A stretch of DNA of 64,000 nt. Source: Macrostomum hystrix (lineage: Eukaryota > Platyhelminthes > Macrostomidae). Below are positions 12,501-24,663 of this stretch, in pieces. Every line of letters begins with the position of its first letter. The first letter of the stretch is position 1. The notes under the pieces are model-generated. The model did not search any database. It saw only the letters and a program-made list of their open reading frames with translations, and was not told where the DNA came from. The stretch is taken from contig CATNEN010000039.1 of NCBI GenBank assembly GCA_950097015.1, positions 1 to 64,000 of the forward strand. The letters run 5' to 3'. The translations under genes were made by a program, and so were the position numbers.

Positions 12501-15500
12501 TGACAAGTTAGGTAGCCGCTCAGAGCCCAAGTTGGCTCCCAAAAGAAAATCTCGGGGGACTCAACCGGAATCTATAGAGCATCGCCAGGCCTTTCGAACG
12601 ACACCAAAATCAGTTCCCTAGGACCTCGGGAACTGTCTCGAATCGGCCCGAGAAGGATGTAGGAAGCATTGACTTTATGGAAAGTCAAAGACATTGACGG
12701 ATAACAAGTCAAACTCATGGAATTCTAAAAAAAGCCACAACTTTCTGTCCCTGACCATCTAGAGGCGCCGGACTGGCGCCTCTAGACTCGGGGCGTCAAC
12801 CTCTAGTCGAGAAATGTCATTTCCAACATTGCCCACCAATGACGGAAATTTCGACCTTGGCAAATTTTCGACTTAATATTGCTCTTTGACAAGTTAGGTA
12901 GCCGCTCAGAGCCCAAGTTGGCCTCCCAAAAGAAAATCTCGGGGGACTCAACCGGAATCTATAGAGCATCGCCAGGCCTTTCGAACGACACCAAAATCAG
13001 TTCCCTAGGACCTCGGGAACTGTCTCGAATCGGCCCGAGAAGGATGTAGGAAGCATTGACTTTATGGAAAGTCAAAGACATTGACGGATAACAAGTCAAA
13101 CTCATGGAATTCTAAAAAAAGCCACAACTTTCTGTCCCGACCATCTAGAGGCGCCGGACTGGCGCCTCTAGACTCGGGGCGTCAACCTCTAGTCGAGAAA
13201 TGTCATTTCCAACATTGCCCACCAATGACGGAAATTTCGACCTTGGCAAATTTTCGACTTAATATTGCTCTTTGACAAGTTAGGTAGCCGCTCAGAGCCC
13301 AAGTTGGCTCCCAAAAGAAAATCTCGGGGGACTCAACCGGAATCTATAGAGCATCGCCAGGCCTTTCGAACGACACCAAAATCAGTTCCCTAGGACCTCG
13401 GGAACTGTCTCGAATCGGCCCGAGAAGGATGTAGGAAGCATTGACTTTATGGAAAGTCAAAGACATTGACGGATAACAAGTCAAACTCATGGAATTCTAA
13501 AAAAAGCCACAACTTTCTGTCCTGACCATCTAGAGGCGCCGGACTGGCGCCTCTAGACTCGGGGCGTCAACCTCTAGTCGAGAAATGTCATTTCCAACAT
13601 TGCCCACCAATGACGGAAATTTCGACCTTGGCAAATTTTCGACTTAATATTGCTCTTTGACAAGTTAGGTAGCCGCTCAGAGCCCAAGTTGGCTCCCAAA
13701 AGAAAATCTCGGGGGACTCAACCGGAATCTATAGAGCATCGCCAGGCCTTTCGAACGACACCAAAATCAGTTCCCTAGGACCTCGGGAACCGTCTCGAAT
13801 CGGCCCGAGAAGGATGTAGGAAGCATTGACTTTATGGAAAGTCAAAGACATTGACGGATAACAAGTCAAACTCATGGAATTCTAAAAAAAGCCACAACTT
13901 TCTGTCCCGACCATCTAGAGGCGCCGGACTGGCGCCTCTAGACTCGGGGCGTCAACCTCTAGTCGAGAAATGTCATTTCCAACATTGCCCACCAATGACG
14001 GAAATTTCGACCTTGGCAAATTTTCGACTTAATATTGCTCTTTGACAAGTTAGGTAGCCGCTCAGAGCCCAAGTTGGCTCCCAAAAGAAAATCTCGGGGG
14101 ACTCAACCGGAATCTATAGAGCATCGCCAGGCCTTTCGAACGACACCAAAATCAGTTCCCTAGGACCTCGGGAACTGTCTCGAATCGGCCCGAGAAGGAT
14201 GTAGGAAGCATTGACTTTATGGAAAGTCAAAGACATTGACGGATAACAAGTCAAACTCATGGAATTCTAAAAAAAGCCACAACTTTCTGTCCCTGACCAT
14301 CTAGAGGCGCCGGACTGGCGCCTCTAGACTCGGGGCGTCAACCTCTAGTCGAGAAATGTCATTTCCAACATTGCCCACCAATGACGGAAATTTCGACCTT
14401 GGCAAATTTTCGACTTAATATTGCTCTTTGACAAGTTAGGTAGCCGCTCAGAGCCCAAGTTGGCTCCCAAAAGAAAATCTCGGGGGACTCAACCGGAATC
14501 TATAGAGCATCGCCAGGCCTTTCGAACGACACCAAAATCAGTTCCCTAGGACCTCGGGAACTGTCTCGAATCGGCCCGAGAAGGATGTAGGAAGCATTGA
14601 CTTTATGGAAAGTCAAAGACATTGACGGATAACAAGTCAAACTCATGGAATTCTAAAAAAAGCCACAACTTTCTGTCCCTGACCATCTAGAGGCGCCGGA
14701 CTGGCGCCTCTAGACTCGGGGCGTCAACCTCTAGTCGAGAAATGTCATTTCCAACATTGCCCACCAATGACGGAAATTTCGACCTTGGCAAATTTTCGAC
14801 TTAATATTGCTCTTTGACAAGTTAGGTAGCCGCTCAGAGCCCAAGTTGGCTCCCAAAAGAAAATCTCGGGGGACTCAACCGGAATCTATAGAGCATCGCC
14901 AGGCCTTTCGAACGACACCAAAATCAGTTCCCTAGGACCTCGGGAACTGTCTCGAATCGGCCCGAGAAGGATGTAGGAAGCATTGACTTTATGGAAAGTC
15001 AAAGACATTGACGGATAACAAGTCAAACTCATGGAATTCTAAAAAAAGCCACAACTTTCTGTCCTGACCATCTAGAGGCGCCGGACTGGCGCCTCTAGAC
15101 TCGGGGCGTCAACCTCTAGTCGAGAAATGTCATTTCCAACATTGCCCACCAATGACGGAAATTTCGACCTTGGCAAATTTTCGACTTAATATTGCTCTTT
15201 GACAAGTTAGGTAGCCGCTCAGAGCCCAAGTTGGCTCCCAAAAGAAAATCTCGGGGGACTCAACCGGAATCTATAGAGCATCGCCAGGCCTTTCGAACGA
15301 CACCAAAATCAGTTCCCTAGGACCTCGGGAACTGTCTCGAATCGGCCCGAGAAGGATGTAGGAAGCATTGACTTTATGGAAAGTCAAAGACATTGACGGA
15401 TAACAAGTCAAACTCATGGAATTCTAAAAAAAGCCACAACTTTCTGTCCTGACCATCTAGAGGCGCCGGACTGGCGCCTCTAGACTCGGGGCGTCAACCT

Positions 15501-17890
15501 CTAGTCGAGAAATGTCATTTCCAACATTGCCCACCAATGACGGAAATTTCGACCTTGGCAAATTTTCGACTTAATATTGCTCTTTGACAAGTTAGGTAGC
15601 CGCTCAGAGCCCAAGTTGGCTCCCAAAAGAAAATCTCGGGGGACTCAACCGGAATCTATAGAGCATCGCCAGGCCTTTCGAACGACACCAAAATCAGTTC
15701 CCTAGGACCTCGGGAACCGTCTCGAATCGGCCCGAGAAGGATGTAGGAAGCATTGACTTTATGGAAAGTCAAAGACATTGACGGATAACAAGTCAAACTC
15801 ATGGAATTCTAAAAAAAGCCACAACTTTCTGTCCCGACCATCTAGAGGCGCCGGACTGGCGCCTCTAGACTCGGGGCGTCAACCTCTAGTCGAGAAATGT
15901 CATTTCCAACATTGCCCACCAATGACGGAAATTTCGACCTTGGCAAATTTTCGACTTAATATTGCTCTTTGACAAGTTAGGTAGCCGCTCAGAGCCCAAG
16001 TTGGCTCCCAAAAGAAAATCTCGGGGGACTCAACCGGAATCTATAGAGCATCGCCAGGCCTTTCGAACGACACCAAAATCAGTTCCCTAGGACCTCGGGA
16101 ACCTGTCTCGAATCGGCCCGAGAAGGATGTAGGAAGCATTGACTTTATGGAAAGTCAAAGACATTGACGGATAACAAGTCAAACTCATGGAATTCTAAAA
16201 AAAAGCCACAACTTTCTGTCCCTGACCATCTAGAGGCGCCGGACTGGCGCCTCTAGACTCGGGGCGTCAACCTCTAGTCGAGAAATGTCATTTCCAACAT
16301 TGCCCACCAATGACGGAAATTTCGACCTTGGCAAATTTTCGACTTAATATTGCTCTTTGACAAGTTAGGTAGCCGCTCAGAGCCCAAGTTGGCCTCCCAA
16401 AAGAAAATCTCGGGGGACTCAACCGGAATCTATAGAGCATCGCCAGGCCTTTCGAACGACACCAAAATCAGTTCCCTAGGACCTCGGGAACTGTCTCGAA
16501 TCGGCCCGAGAAGGATGTAGGAAGCATTGACTTTATGGAAAGTCAAAGACATTGACGGATAACAAGTCAAACTCATGGAATTCTAAAAAAAGCCACAACT
16601 TTCTGTCCCGACCATCTAGAGGCGCCGGACTGGCGCCTCTAGACTCGGGGCGTCAACCTCTAGTCGAGAAATGTCATTTCCAACATTGCCCACCAATGAC
16701 GGAAATTTCGACCTTGGCAAATTTTCGACTTAATATTGCTCTTTGACAAGTTAGGTAGCCGCTCAGAGCCCAAGTTGGCCTCCCAAAAGAAAATCTCGGG
16801 GGACTCAACCGGAATCTATAGAGCATCGCCAGGCCTTTCGAACGACACCAAAATCAGTTCCCTAGGACCTCGGGAACTGTCTCGAATCGGCCCGAGAAGG
16901 ATGTAGGAAGCATTGACTTTATGGAAAGTCAAAGACATTGACGGATAACAAGTCAAACTCATGGAATTCTAAAAAAAGCCACAACTTTCTGTCCTGACCA
17001 TCTAGAGGCGCCGGACTGGCGCCTCTAGACTCGGGGCGTCAACCTCTAGTCGAGAAATGTCATTTCCAACATTGCCCACCAATGACGGAAATTTCGACCT
17101 TGGCAAATTTTCGACTTAATATTGCTCTTTGACAAGTTAGGTAGCCGCTCAGAGCCCAAGTTGGCTCCCAAAAGAAAATCTCGGGGGACTCAACCGGAAT
17201 CTATAGAGCATCGCCAGGCCTTTCGAACGACACCAAAATCAGTTCCCTAGGACCTCGGGAACCGTCTCGAATCGGCCCGAGAAGGATGTAGGAAGCATTG
17301 ACTTTATGGAAAGTCAAAGACATTGACGGATAACAAGTCAAACTCATGGAATTCTAAAAAAAGCCACAACTTTCTGTCCCGACCATCTAGAGGCGCCGGA
17401 CTGGCGCCTCTAGACTCGGGGCGTCAACCTCTAGTCGAGAAATGTCATTTCCAACATTGCCCACCAATGACGGAAATTTCGACCTTGGCAAATTTTCGAC
17501 TTAATATTGCTCTTTGACAAGTTAGGTAGCCGCTCAGAGCCCAAGTTGGCTCCCAAAAGAAAATCTCGGGGGACTCAACCGGAATCTATAGAGCATCGCC
17601 AGGCCTTTCGAACGACACCAAAATCAGTTCCCTAGGACCTCGGGAACTGTCTCGAATCGGCCCGAGAAGGATGTAGGAAGCATTGACTTTATGGAAAGTC
17701 AAAGACATTGACGGATAACAAGTCAAACTCATGGAATTCTAAAAAAAGCCACAACTTTCTGTCCTGACCATCTAGAGGCGCCGGACTGGCGCCTCTAGAC
17801 TCGGGGCGTCAACCTCTAGTCGAGAAATGTCATTTCCAACATTGCCCACCAATGACGGAAATTTCGACCTTGGCAAATTTTCGACTTAAT
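9590..17890 (+). repeat. 385-bp satellite, ~21.5 tandem copies, with 7-monomer higher-order repeat
   Basis: The unit starts at tttatggaaagtcaaagaca and recurs at 9590, 9975, 10361, 10746, 11132 and so on, 385-386 bp apart. Copies are almost identical. They differ at a few diagnostic sites: cccgacc / cctgacc / ccctgacc, ggctccc / ggcctccc, and gggaaccgtc / gggaactgtc. Each unit carries a 12-bp inverted repeat, tctagaggcgcc and ggcgcctctaga, around a 5-bp loop. The cccgacc variant recurs at intervals of 2,697-2,701 bp (seven monomers), so the array has higher-order structure. A 64-codon frame opens only in monomers with cga instead of tga and is not a gene. Confidence 0.97.
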
Positions 17891-18528
17891 TTGTACCATG
17901 CAACAATTTTCATTGCAACAAAGTATGTAGTTGAATGACTACAGCGTAGTAGTATAGCTATGAGACAAGTACCTTATGTTGTTTTTAATCTATTCTTGAA
18001 CGATTAATTATAGTTTATACTTATATTTGAACAATTTCATTTCCTTTACTCGTATCGGTTGTCAGTAAATGTTGTCAGTCATTGTGTTGAATTAAATTCG
18101 ATACAACCTTGTCACAGGAAAACACATCTTTTAATGGTTGTTTTTATAATATCCCATGACCCAGTTATGGGTTGGTGCACTTCAGAGAAACTGGGCAGCT
18201 TCGCTTTTCATGAAAGTGTCGCCGTATTCGCTGGCAGCTTGCAGACACTATGCGGCTATGCGGCTGATGTGATAATCGGCTAATCGTAACTGCTTTGGGC
18301 CTGCAGTAGATGCATTTCGTAGGAAGCACCCTACTCGAACATGAAGATGACAGACAGGTTAGAGAGTAGTAGGTGGCAACCCAAATGAGAAATTCTGTTA
18401 TTACAACTACGATATGACATGTCCTGCGTGCACTTTTTGTGAACTTTTTATGCTTTGAACAATTCTTGCGCCATATTTTGGCATCGGTAAAGTCTCCAAC
18501 TGCTCCGAAATGAAAACTTCCTCCCTTT
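17891..18528. other. 638-bp insertion splitting a 385-bp satellite monomer
   Basis: The monomer reads normally up to ttttcgacttaat, then 638 bp of unrelated AT-rich sequence intervenes, and the monomer resumes at ttgctctttgacaag. No clear terminal repeats or target duplication are visible, and two bases of the original site seem replaced. The short frames inside (74 and 137 codons) show no recognisable domain. It could be a degenerate mobile element or filler DNA at a rearrangement. Confidence 0.6.
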
Positions 18529-19276
18529 TTGCTCTTTGACAAGTTAGGTAGCCGCTCAGAGCCCAAGTTGGCACCCAATAGACAATCTCGGGGGACTCAA
18601 CCGGAATCTATAGAGCATCGCCAGGCCTTTCGAACGACACCAAAATCAGTTCCCGGGGACCTCGGGAACTGTCTCGAATCGGCCCGAGAAGGATGTAGGA
18701 AGCATTGACTTTATGGAAAGTCAAGGACATTGACTGATAACAAGTCAAACTCATGAAATTCTAAAAATAGCCACAACTTTCTGTCCCGACCATCTAGAGG
18801 TGCCGGACTGGCGCCTCTAGACTCAGGGCGTCAACCTCTAGTCGAGAAATGTCATTTCCAACATTGCCCGCCAATGACTGAAATTTCGATTTGGTCAATT
18901 TTCGAATAAGTATTGCTCTTGACAAGTTAGGTAGCCGCTCAGAGCCCAAGTTGGCACCCAATAGACAATCTCGGGGGACTCAACCGGAATCTATAGAACA
19001 TCGCCAGGCCTTTCGAACGACACCAAAATCAGTTCCCGGGGACCTCGGGAACTGTCTCGAATCGGCCGGCCCGAGATTAAGGATGTAGGAAGCATTGACT
19101 TTATGGAAAGTCAAGGACATTGACTGATAACAAGTCAAACTCATGAAACTCTAAAAATAGCCACAACTTTCTGTCCCGACCATCTAGAGGCGCCGGACTG
19201 GCGCCTCTAGACTCGGGGCGTCAACCTCTAGTCGAGAAATGTCATTTCCAACATTGCCCACCAATGACGGAAATTT
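18529..19276 (+). repeat. Diverged 385-bp satellite copies beyond the insertion
   Basis: About two further monomers in the same orientation. They share private changes absent from the main array: caatagacaatc instead of caaaagaaaatc, gtcaaggacattgactgataac, and agttcccgggg. They mark the non-homogenised edge of the satellite away from the telomere. Confidence 0.93.
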
Positions 19277-19983
19277 GGATATGGATAATTGGATAAAATG
19301 CGCTGTATCCAGCTCTATCCTGGCCTTTGACCGGATATCCTGGCCAGGATAGCAAATATCCCGGAAAATATACCTGTGTTTTTTGGAGGGTTGGATTTAT
19401 CGGTCTATGCAAACACTTTTTGTTAATGTCTTCTGGTCTACTCGGAGATTCAGAGACCTACTCGCTGAGATTGCTATGGTGTCAATTTAATTGACCTAAG
19501 ACTGACATTCTTCTTTTGCTAAATCGCGATGTTTATAGTTCAAAATTTCTTATCTTCTGTTTGTTTATTTTTAGCAAAAGTACATTTAGCAAAATCGAGC
19601 AAAATGTATACGACCTATATGTTTCAGCTTTAGTTATTGTATATAATAGAACAATTGACAAGTGCCTCGTTAACTACTTGCGTCAGTCTCGTGTGAAGCC
19701 AAGCGCAGTTTAACTGATATTGCACAGCAAAAGCGTAAAAAACTAAGTTACCAACAAATTGAGGCAGTGTGTAATTTTCTCTAAGTTAAAATCTGTTTCT
19801 ACTACATATTGATATTTTTATATCGTTTCTATTGTTCGAATTTGCAAAGCAAAGTTTTAATTTGTTAATAAAAGACATTACTTTGCTTTGTCCATTGCTT
19901 TAATTGCTTTTTAAATTGTCTTGCTGTACGCGCACGCGCTTCGCTTATCACTCCCACTCGCACCTTGAACAATGAACTATAAG
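19277..19983. other. Unique AT-rich segment, no gene assigned
   Basis: No supported gene. It begins with a run of ggata/tatcc words that includes a perfect 16-bp palindrome, tatcctggccaggata (19336-19351). The longest frame, 65 codons at 19516-19713, is AT-rich and featureless. Confidence 0.4.
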
Positions 19984-21760
19984 AAATGGCTTTGAGATTT
20001 CACTAGTGGAACCTAGTATATTATTTTTGTTATGTAATTGGTTTGTATCCTAATTGATTTTTATTGAACATATTTTAAATGAATATATTTTTATAGAAAA
20101 TATGTATAAAATCTTAGCTTAGACGTCTATCTACACCAAAGAGTACTAGACTTAGACTTAGAGTTGAAAAGTGGAGGTTGGACTTTTGGCAATTGAAACA
20201 ATTATCCTTATTGGTTTTTATTGAACATATTTTAAATGAATATATATTTATAGAAAATATGTATAAAATCTTAGACGTCTATCTACACCAAAGACTACCA
20301 TTGACTACCTTTAGATAGAATGCTACTAACCTATAAACTTTAGACTCCTAGCATAGTTAAAATCATTCTTTAAGGATTTGGAGCTAAAAGACGTTACTTT
20401 TTTTACTTAGACTTAGACTTAGACTTGAAAAGTGGAGCTTGGACTTTTGGCAATTGAAAGCAATTTCTTAGACTTAGATTTAGACTTAGAGTTGAAAAGT
20501 GGAGCTTGGACTTTTGGCAATTGAAAGCAATTTCTTAGACTTAGACTTCAACTTAGAGTTGAAAAGTGGAGCTTGGACTTTTGGCAATTAAAAGCAATTT
20601 CTTAGACTTAGACTTAGAGTTGAAAAGTGGAGCTAGGACTTTTGGCAATTGAAAGCAATTTCTTAGACTTAGACTTCAACTTAGAGTTGAAAAGTGGAGC
20701 TTGGACTTTTGGCAATTAAAAGCAGTTAAAAGCAATTGATAAAATGGCTTTGAGATTTCACTAGTGGAACCTAGTATATTATTTTTGTTATGTAATTGGT
20801 TTGTATCCTAATTGATTTTTATTGAACATATTTTAAATGAATATATTTTTATAGAAAATATGTATAAAATCTTAGCTTAGACGTCTATCTACACCAAAGA
20901 GTACTAGACTTAGACTTAGAGTTGAAAAGTGGAGGTTGGACTTTTGGCAATTGAAACAATTATCCTTATTGGTTTTTATTGAACATATTTTAAATGAATA
21001 TATATTTATAGAAAATATGTATAAAATCTTAGACGTCTATCTACTCCAAAGACTACCATTGACTACCTTTAAATAGAATGCTACTAACCTATAAACTTTA
21101 GACTCCTAGCATAGTTAAAATCATTCTTTAAGGATTTGGAGCTAAAAGACGTTACTTTTTTTACTTAGACTTAGACTTAGACTTGAAAAGTGGAGCTTGG
21201 ACTTTTGGCAATTGAAAGCAATTTCTTAGACTTAGACTTAGACTTAGAGTTGAAAAGTGGAGCTTGGACTTTTGGCAGTTGAAAGCAATTTCTTAGACCT
21301 AGATTTAGACTTAGAGTTGAAAAGTGGAGCTTGGACTTTTGGCAATTGAAAGCAATTTCTTAGACTTAGACTTCAACTTAGAGTTGAAAAGTGGAGCTTG
21401 GACTTTTGGCAATTAAAAGCAATTTCTTAGACTTAGACTTAGAGTTGAAAAGTGGAGCTTGGACTTTTGGCAATTGAAAGCAATTTCTTAGACTTAGACT
21501 TCAACTTAGAGTTGAAAAGTGGAGCTTGGACTTTTGGCAATTAAAAGCAATTTCTTAGACTTAGACTTAGAGTTGAAAAGTGGAGCTAGGACTTTTGGCA
21601 ATTGAAAGCAATTTCTTAGACTTAGACTTCAACTTAGAGTTGAAAAGTGGAGCTTGGACTTTTGGCAATTAAAAGCAATTTCTTAGACTTAGACTTAGAG
21701 TTGAAAAGTGGAGCTTAGACTTCTGGCAATTAAAAGCAGTTAAAAGCAATTGATAATATT
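19984..21760. repeat. Complex AT-rich tandem repeat: 758-bp block duplicated, with ~62-bp subrepeats
   Basis: A block beginning aaatggctttgagatttcac at 19984 recurs at 20742 (period 758). Within each block, an AT-rich segment (gaacatattttaaatgaata) itself occurs twice. It is followed by tandem copies of a roughly 62-bp subrepeat of cttaga words, then gttgaaaagtggagcttgga, then cttttggcaattgaaagcaa. The second block has more subrepeat copies, ending near 21750. Related words recur at 22140-22190 and inside the intron of the next gene. Confidence 0.9.
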
Positions 21761-22283
21761 AGCTATGCATGAAATGCTACACAAAATCAAGAGGCTGGTG
21801 ATAACTCCATTTAGTTTTACTATTTGTTCGCAGAAATTATCATCTTTTGAATGGTGTGCAGTAGATAGTTTAAATTATTGCAATTGCAACTATTCAAAAG
21901 GGGATTGATTGTTAGACCTGAATGTATTCAACAGGAACTGATTATCACATCAGCTGTAATATTCAAAGGGGCATTCATTGAAATGATATATTTGAAGAGG
22001 GTTGATTGTAGTATAATGATTTTATGCTCCTAACATGGCCATTTAGGCCCCTATCATATTTAAAATCATTCTTGTCTTTTATTGTTATCTAATTCTTATA
22101 TCTATAGTATCCATATAGGAGATTACATTAACCTGAGAGTAATTTCTTAGACTTGAAAAGTGGAACTTGAACTTTTGGCAATCAGAAGTAATATTGATAA
22201 TATTAGCTACACAAAATCAAGAGGCTGGAGATACTCTATTAAGTTTTACTATTTGTTTGCAGCATCAGCATCATTAAAACGCC
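21761..22283. other. Upstream region of the 22284 gene with a duplicated acceptor-like motif
   Basis: AT-rich DNA. A stretch reading acacaaaatcaagaggctgg, ending in ttttactatttgttcgcag or ttttactatttgtttgcag, occurs twice (about 21779-21834 and 22205-22261). Both copies end like a 3' splice site, and the second lies 22 bp before the ATG at 22284. This could be the acceptor of a 5'-untranslated intron. No TATA element was assigned. Confidence 0.35.
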
Positions 22284-23547
22284 ATGGCAACCATCCTTGA
22301 TATATTGCGAGTGGGGCCGCTGCCTCTCGATCGTATTATGGGCCGCCCATTGGCTCCCTTGCAAATGTGCCCAATTAATAGTGCCTGCTTTATCACCTGT
22401 AAAGCGAAGGACGTCGTGCGGCTGCTCTGCCCGTGCCTTAGAAATACCCAAGCTGCCGGCGCATCAGGCAAAAGCATGGCATATACATCAGGGGATGCTG
22501 TAAGTCTGTATTTGATCTGCTCTGAAATGTAAATGTAAATGTCTTTTACAACCATATTGATGTTATTATTATTATTGTAGTTAATAATTTTAATATTAAT
22601 TTTATTATTTTAAAAAATTGGATATAAACGAATTTTAATTTAATTCCATTTAATTCCAAAAGTCGCAGCGTAGTATAGCCCTGGATAGCCCTAGAAGCAT
22701 AGCCCTGGATTTCTTAGACTTAATAAGTAAAACTTGGACTTTTGGCAATCAGAAGTCAAATCCCTAAATTTCTTAGACCTAAAAAATTAAACTTGGACTT
22801 CTGGCTGTCGAAAGTCAAAGCCCTCGATTTCTTTGACTTGAAAAGTGAAAGCCTTAACTTTGACTTGCCTTTCTCCTTCAGGTGCTTCAGTACTTTCCGG
22901 ATCAGGCATACTGCCTGTATCGGCACGGAGTCGGCAGTTTAAAACAACTGCTCAGAGCCTTGGGCAGGCCTGCCGCCCCAGCCGCCCCTGCCGCCCCTGC
23001 CGCCCCTGCCGCTCCTGCCGTGCAAGGCAATGCCCCAACGCCTGCTGCAAGGGCGTCTGGGGCAATATCTCAAGCACTTAATGTGTTTACGCTTGAGGCC
23101 GGGGAGCACTTCGGCGGACTCCTTCCGCCATTATCACAGCCGGTAGCAGAAATGCTACGGGCTGTGATTATGTGTCTGGAAAGGAGGGACGCGCAACGGC
23201 TCCTATGTCTGGCGAAGGCCACTGCCGAGGTGACGGCGCTGGCTATTGGTGCAGCTGCTGCATCAGCTGCAGCTGATGCCCCTCCTCATCCCGCCAACGC
23301 CGATCCCGCCGACGCCGATCCCGCCGACGCCAATCCGGCCGATCCCGCCGACGCCGATCCGGATGCTACAATTCCCGCCGACGCCGATCCGGATGCTACA
23401 ATTCCCGCCGCCCTACCACCGGACCAGTTTGGCGGGGCCGGTCCCGGCCCGTCGGCGGTAGCGGAGGACGAGGAGGAAGTAGAAGAAGAGCAGCAGCCGA
23501 GGGCCAAGAGGCAAAATACTGGCCGAAGGAAGAAGCGACGTCGCTAA
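22284..23547 (+). CDS. Two-exon gene, predicted 293-residue protein of unknown function with acidic stretch and basic tail
   Basis: Exon 1 runs from the ATG at 22284 to 22499 (72 codons). The intron 22500-22881 has a GTAAGT donor and a pyrimidine-rich ctttctccttcag acceptor. Exon 2 runs 22882-23547 (221 codons plus TAA). Both joints are phase 0, which supports the model. I do not recognise the family. The protein has a Cys-containing N-terminal half and an alanine/proline linker (repeated PAA, residues about 100-118). A hydrophobic helical middle follows, then a repeat region of ADP/DADPDATIPA words (about 211-250). It ends in an acidic run (EDEEEVEEE) and a basic terminus (GRRKKRRR) that looks like a nuclear-localisation signal. 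The intron holds copies of the same cttggacttttggcaat words as the upstream satellite. The stop codon lies about 13 bp from the truncated Gypsy element, which is convergent with it. The existence of the gene is moderately supported; its function is unknown. Confidence 0.6.
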
Positions 23548-23560
23548 ACTATTTTAAGTC

Positions 23561-24663
23561 TCAAAGAACTTGCACATTAGTTGCAACTAAATTACTAATA
23601 GTTGCATTATCTTCCTGCGCGGCAATCAGTCGCTCTTTTGTTACCGGCATGTGAAGAAAGTCAGTGAGCAGTTTCCGACAGGGAATTTCTTCTTCGTCAT
23701 CACTGAAGTAGTCTCTCGCATCTTCATATAACCCTTCATCTTCACTGTCACCATCATAGGTGTCTTCGATAATGTCTTCTACTGCGTCCTCAAAGATCTC
23801 CGTATCAGCGTAGCCACTCTCAATTAGGCTATTTTTATCACTCAAATTTTCAATTTCATCTTCAATAAGACGCCAGTCTTCGAGACTACCTCGAGACACA
23901 TAATGATCCGATGACATCTCCAACTTTTCGCTTCCTGTTTCAACTACTTCTTCCTCTCCCTTGGAAACTTCCTCGTAGACTTCTTCATGTTCAGATTCAG
24001 CTCCTTGCTCAATAGACTCGACTGCTGATAAGTTAATTTCCGCTTCTTTCTCATCAACCTCAGGCTCATACTCAAATTCTTTGTATTCTTCGTCAAGCTC
24101 AGCTTCAGACTTGTTACTCTCTTCATCAGCCGCAACTTCGGATTCTTCTAATTCTTCATCAGGCTCAAATTCAGATGCTCTTATTTCAAATTCTCCTTCA
24201 TCAGATTCAGCTTCGGATTCTTCTTCATCATACTCAGCTTCGAGTTCTTTAGACTCCTCTTCATCAGACTCAACTTCGGATTCATTAAATTCTTCTTCAT
24301 CAGACTCAGCTTCATTAAACTCTTCTTCATCAGACTCAGCTTCGGATTCTTTAAATTCTTCTTCATCAGACTCAGCTTCGGATTCATTAAATTCTTCTTC
24401 ATCAGACTCAGCTCCGGATTCATTAAATTCTTCTTCATCAGACTCAGCTTCATTAAACTCTTCTTCATCAGACTCAGCTTCGGATTCTTTAAATTCAGAC
24501 TCTTCTGAGTCCTTTTCTTTTTCTTCTTCACTACTACTATCTCTGAGCAATCTTTCACATTTCAATGCTGAGTTGATGATATTCTGTAAATTATCTGAGG
24601 CCAAAATTTCGCTAATAGTTACTCTAGAGGATCGGGGCCTCTCTGCTCGATCCTCGCTTTTCA
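23561..24663 (-). CDS. Acidic-repeat frame downstream of gag, reached by predicted -1 frameshift; truncated pol region
   Basis: About 366 codons in the -1 frame relative to gag. The frame is open back to 24739, inside gag, and overlaps the gag end. Its middle consists of tandem acidic units around EAESDEEEFNES, strongly enriched in Glu, Asp and Ser and coded by repeated ttcttcatcagactcagctt words on the + strand. Near the end, the segment MPVTKERLIAAQEDNATIS resembles the helix that precedes the integrase zinc-binding domain in Gypsy Pol proteins (family knowledge, inference). The frame then ends where the element is cut, so no catalytic domain is present. It may be the N-terminal part of Pol with an expanded acidic linker, or an element-specific protein. 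An origin independent of gag is less likely, because its only ATG (24739) lies inside the zinc-knuckle codons. Confidence 0.6.

Noticed and set aside
10381-17517. Seven identical 64-codon frames in the 385-bp satellite
   Set aside because: They open only in monomers where a tga is cga, have no domain, and their sameness reflects satellite homogenisation.
18165-18578. 137-codon minus-strand frame across the 638-bp insertion
   Set aside because: It starts inside the flanking satellite and runs into the insertion, with no recognisable domain.
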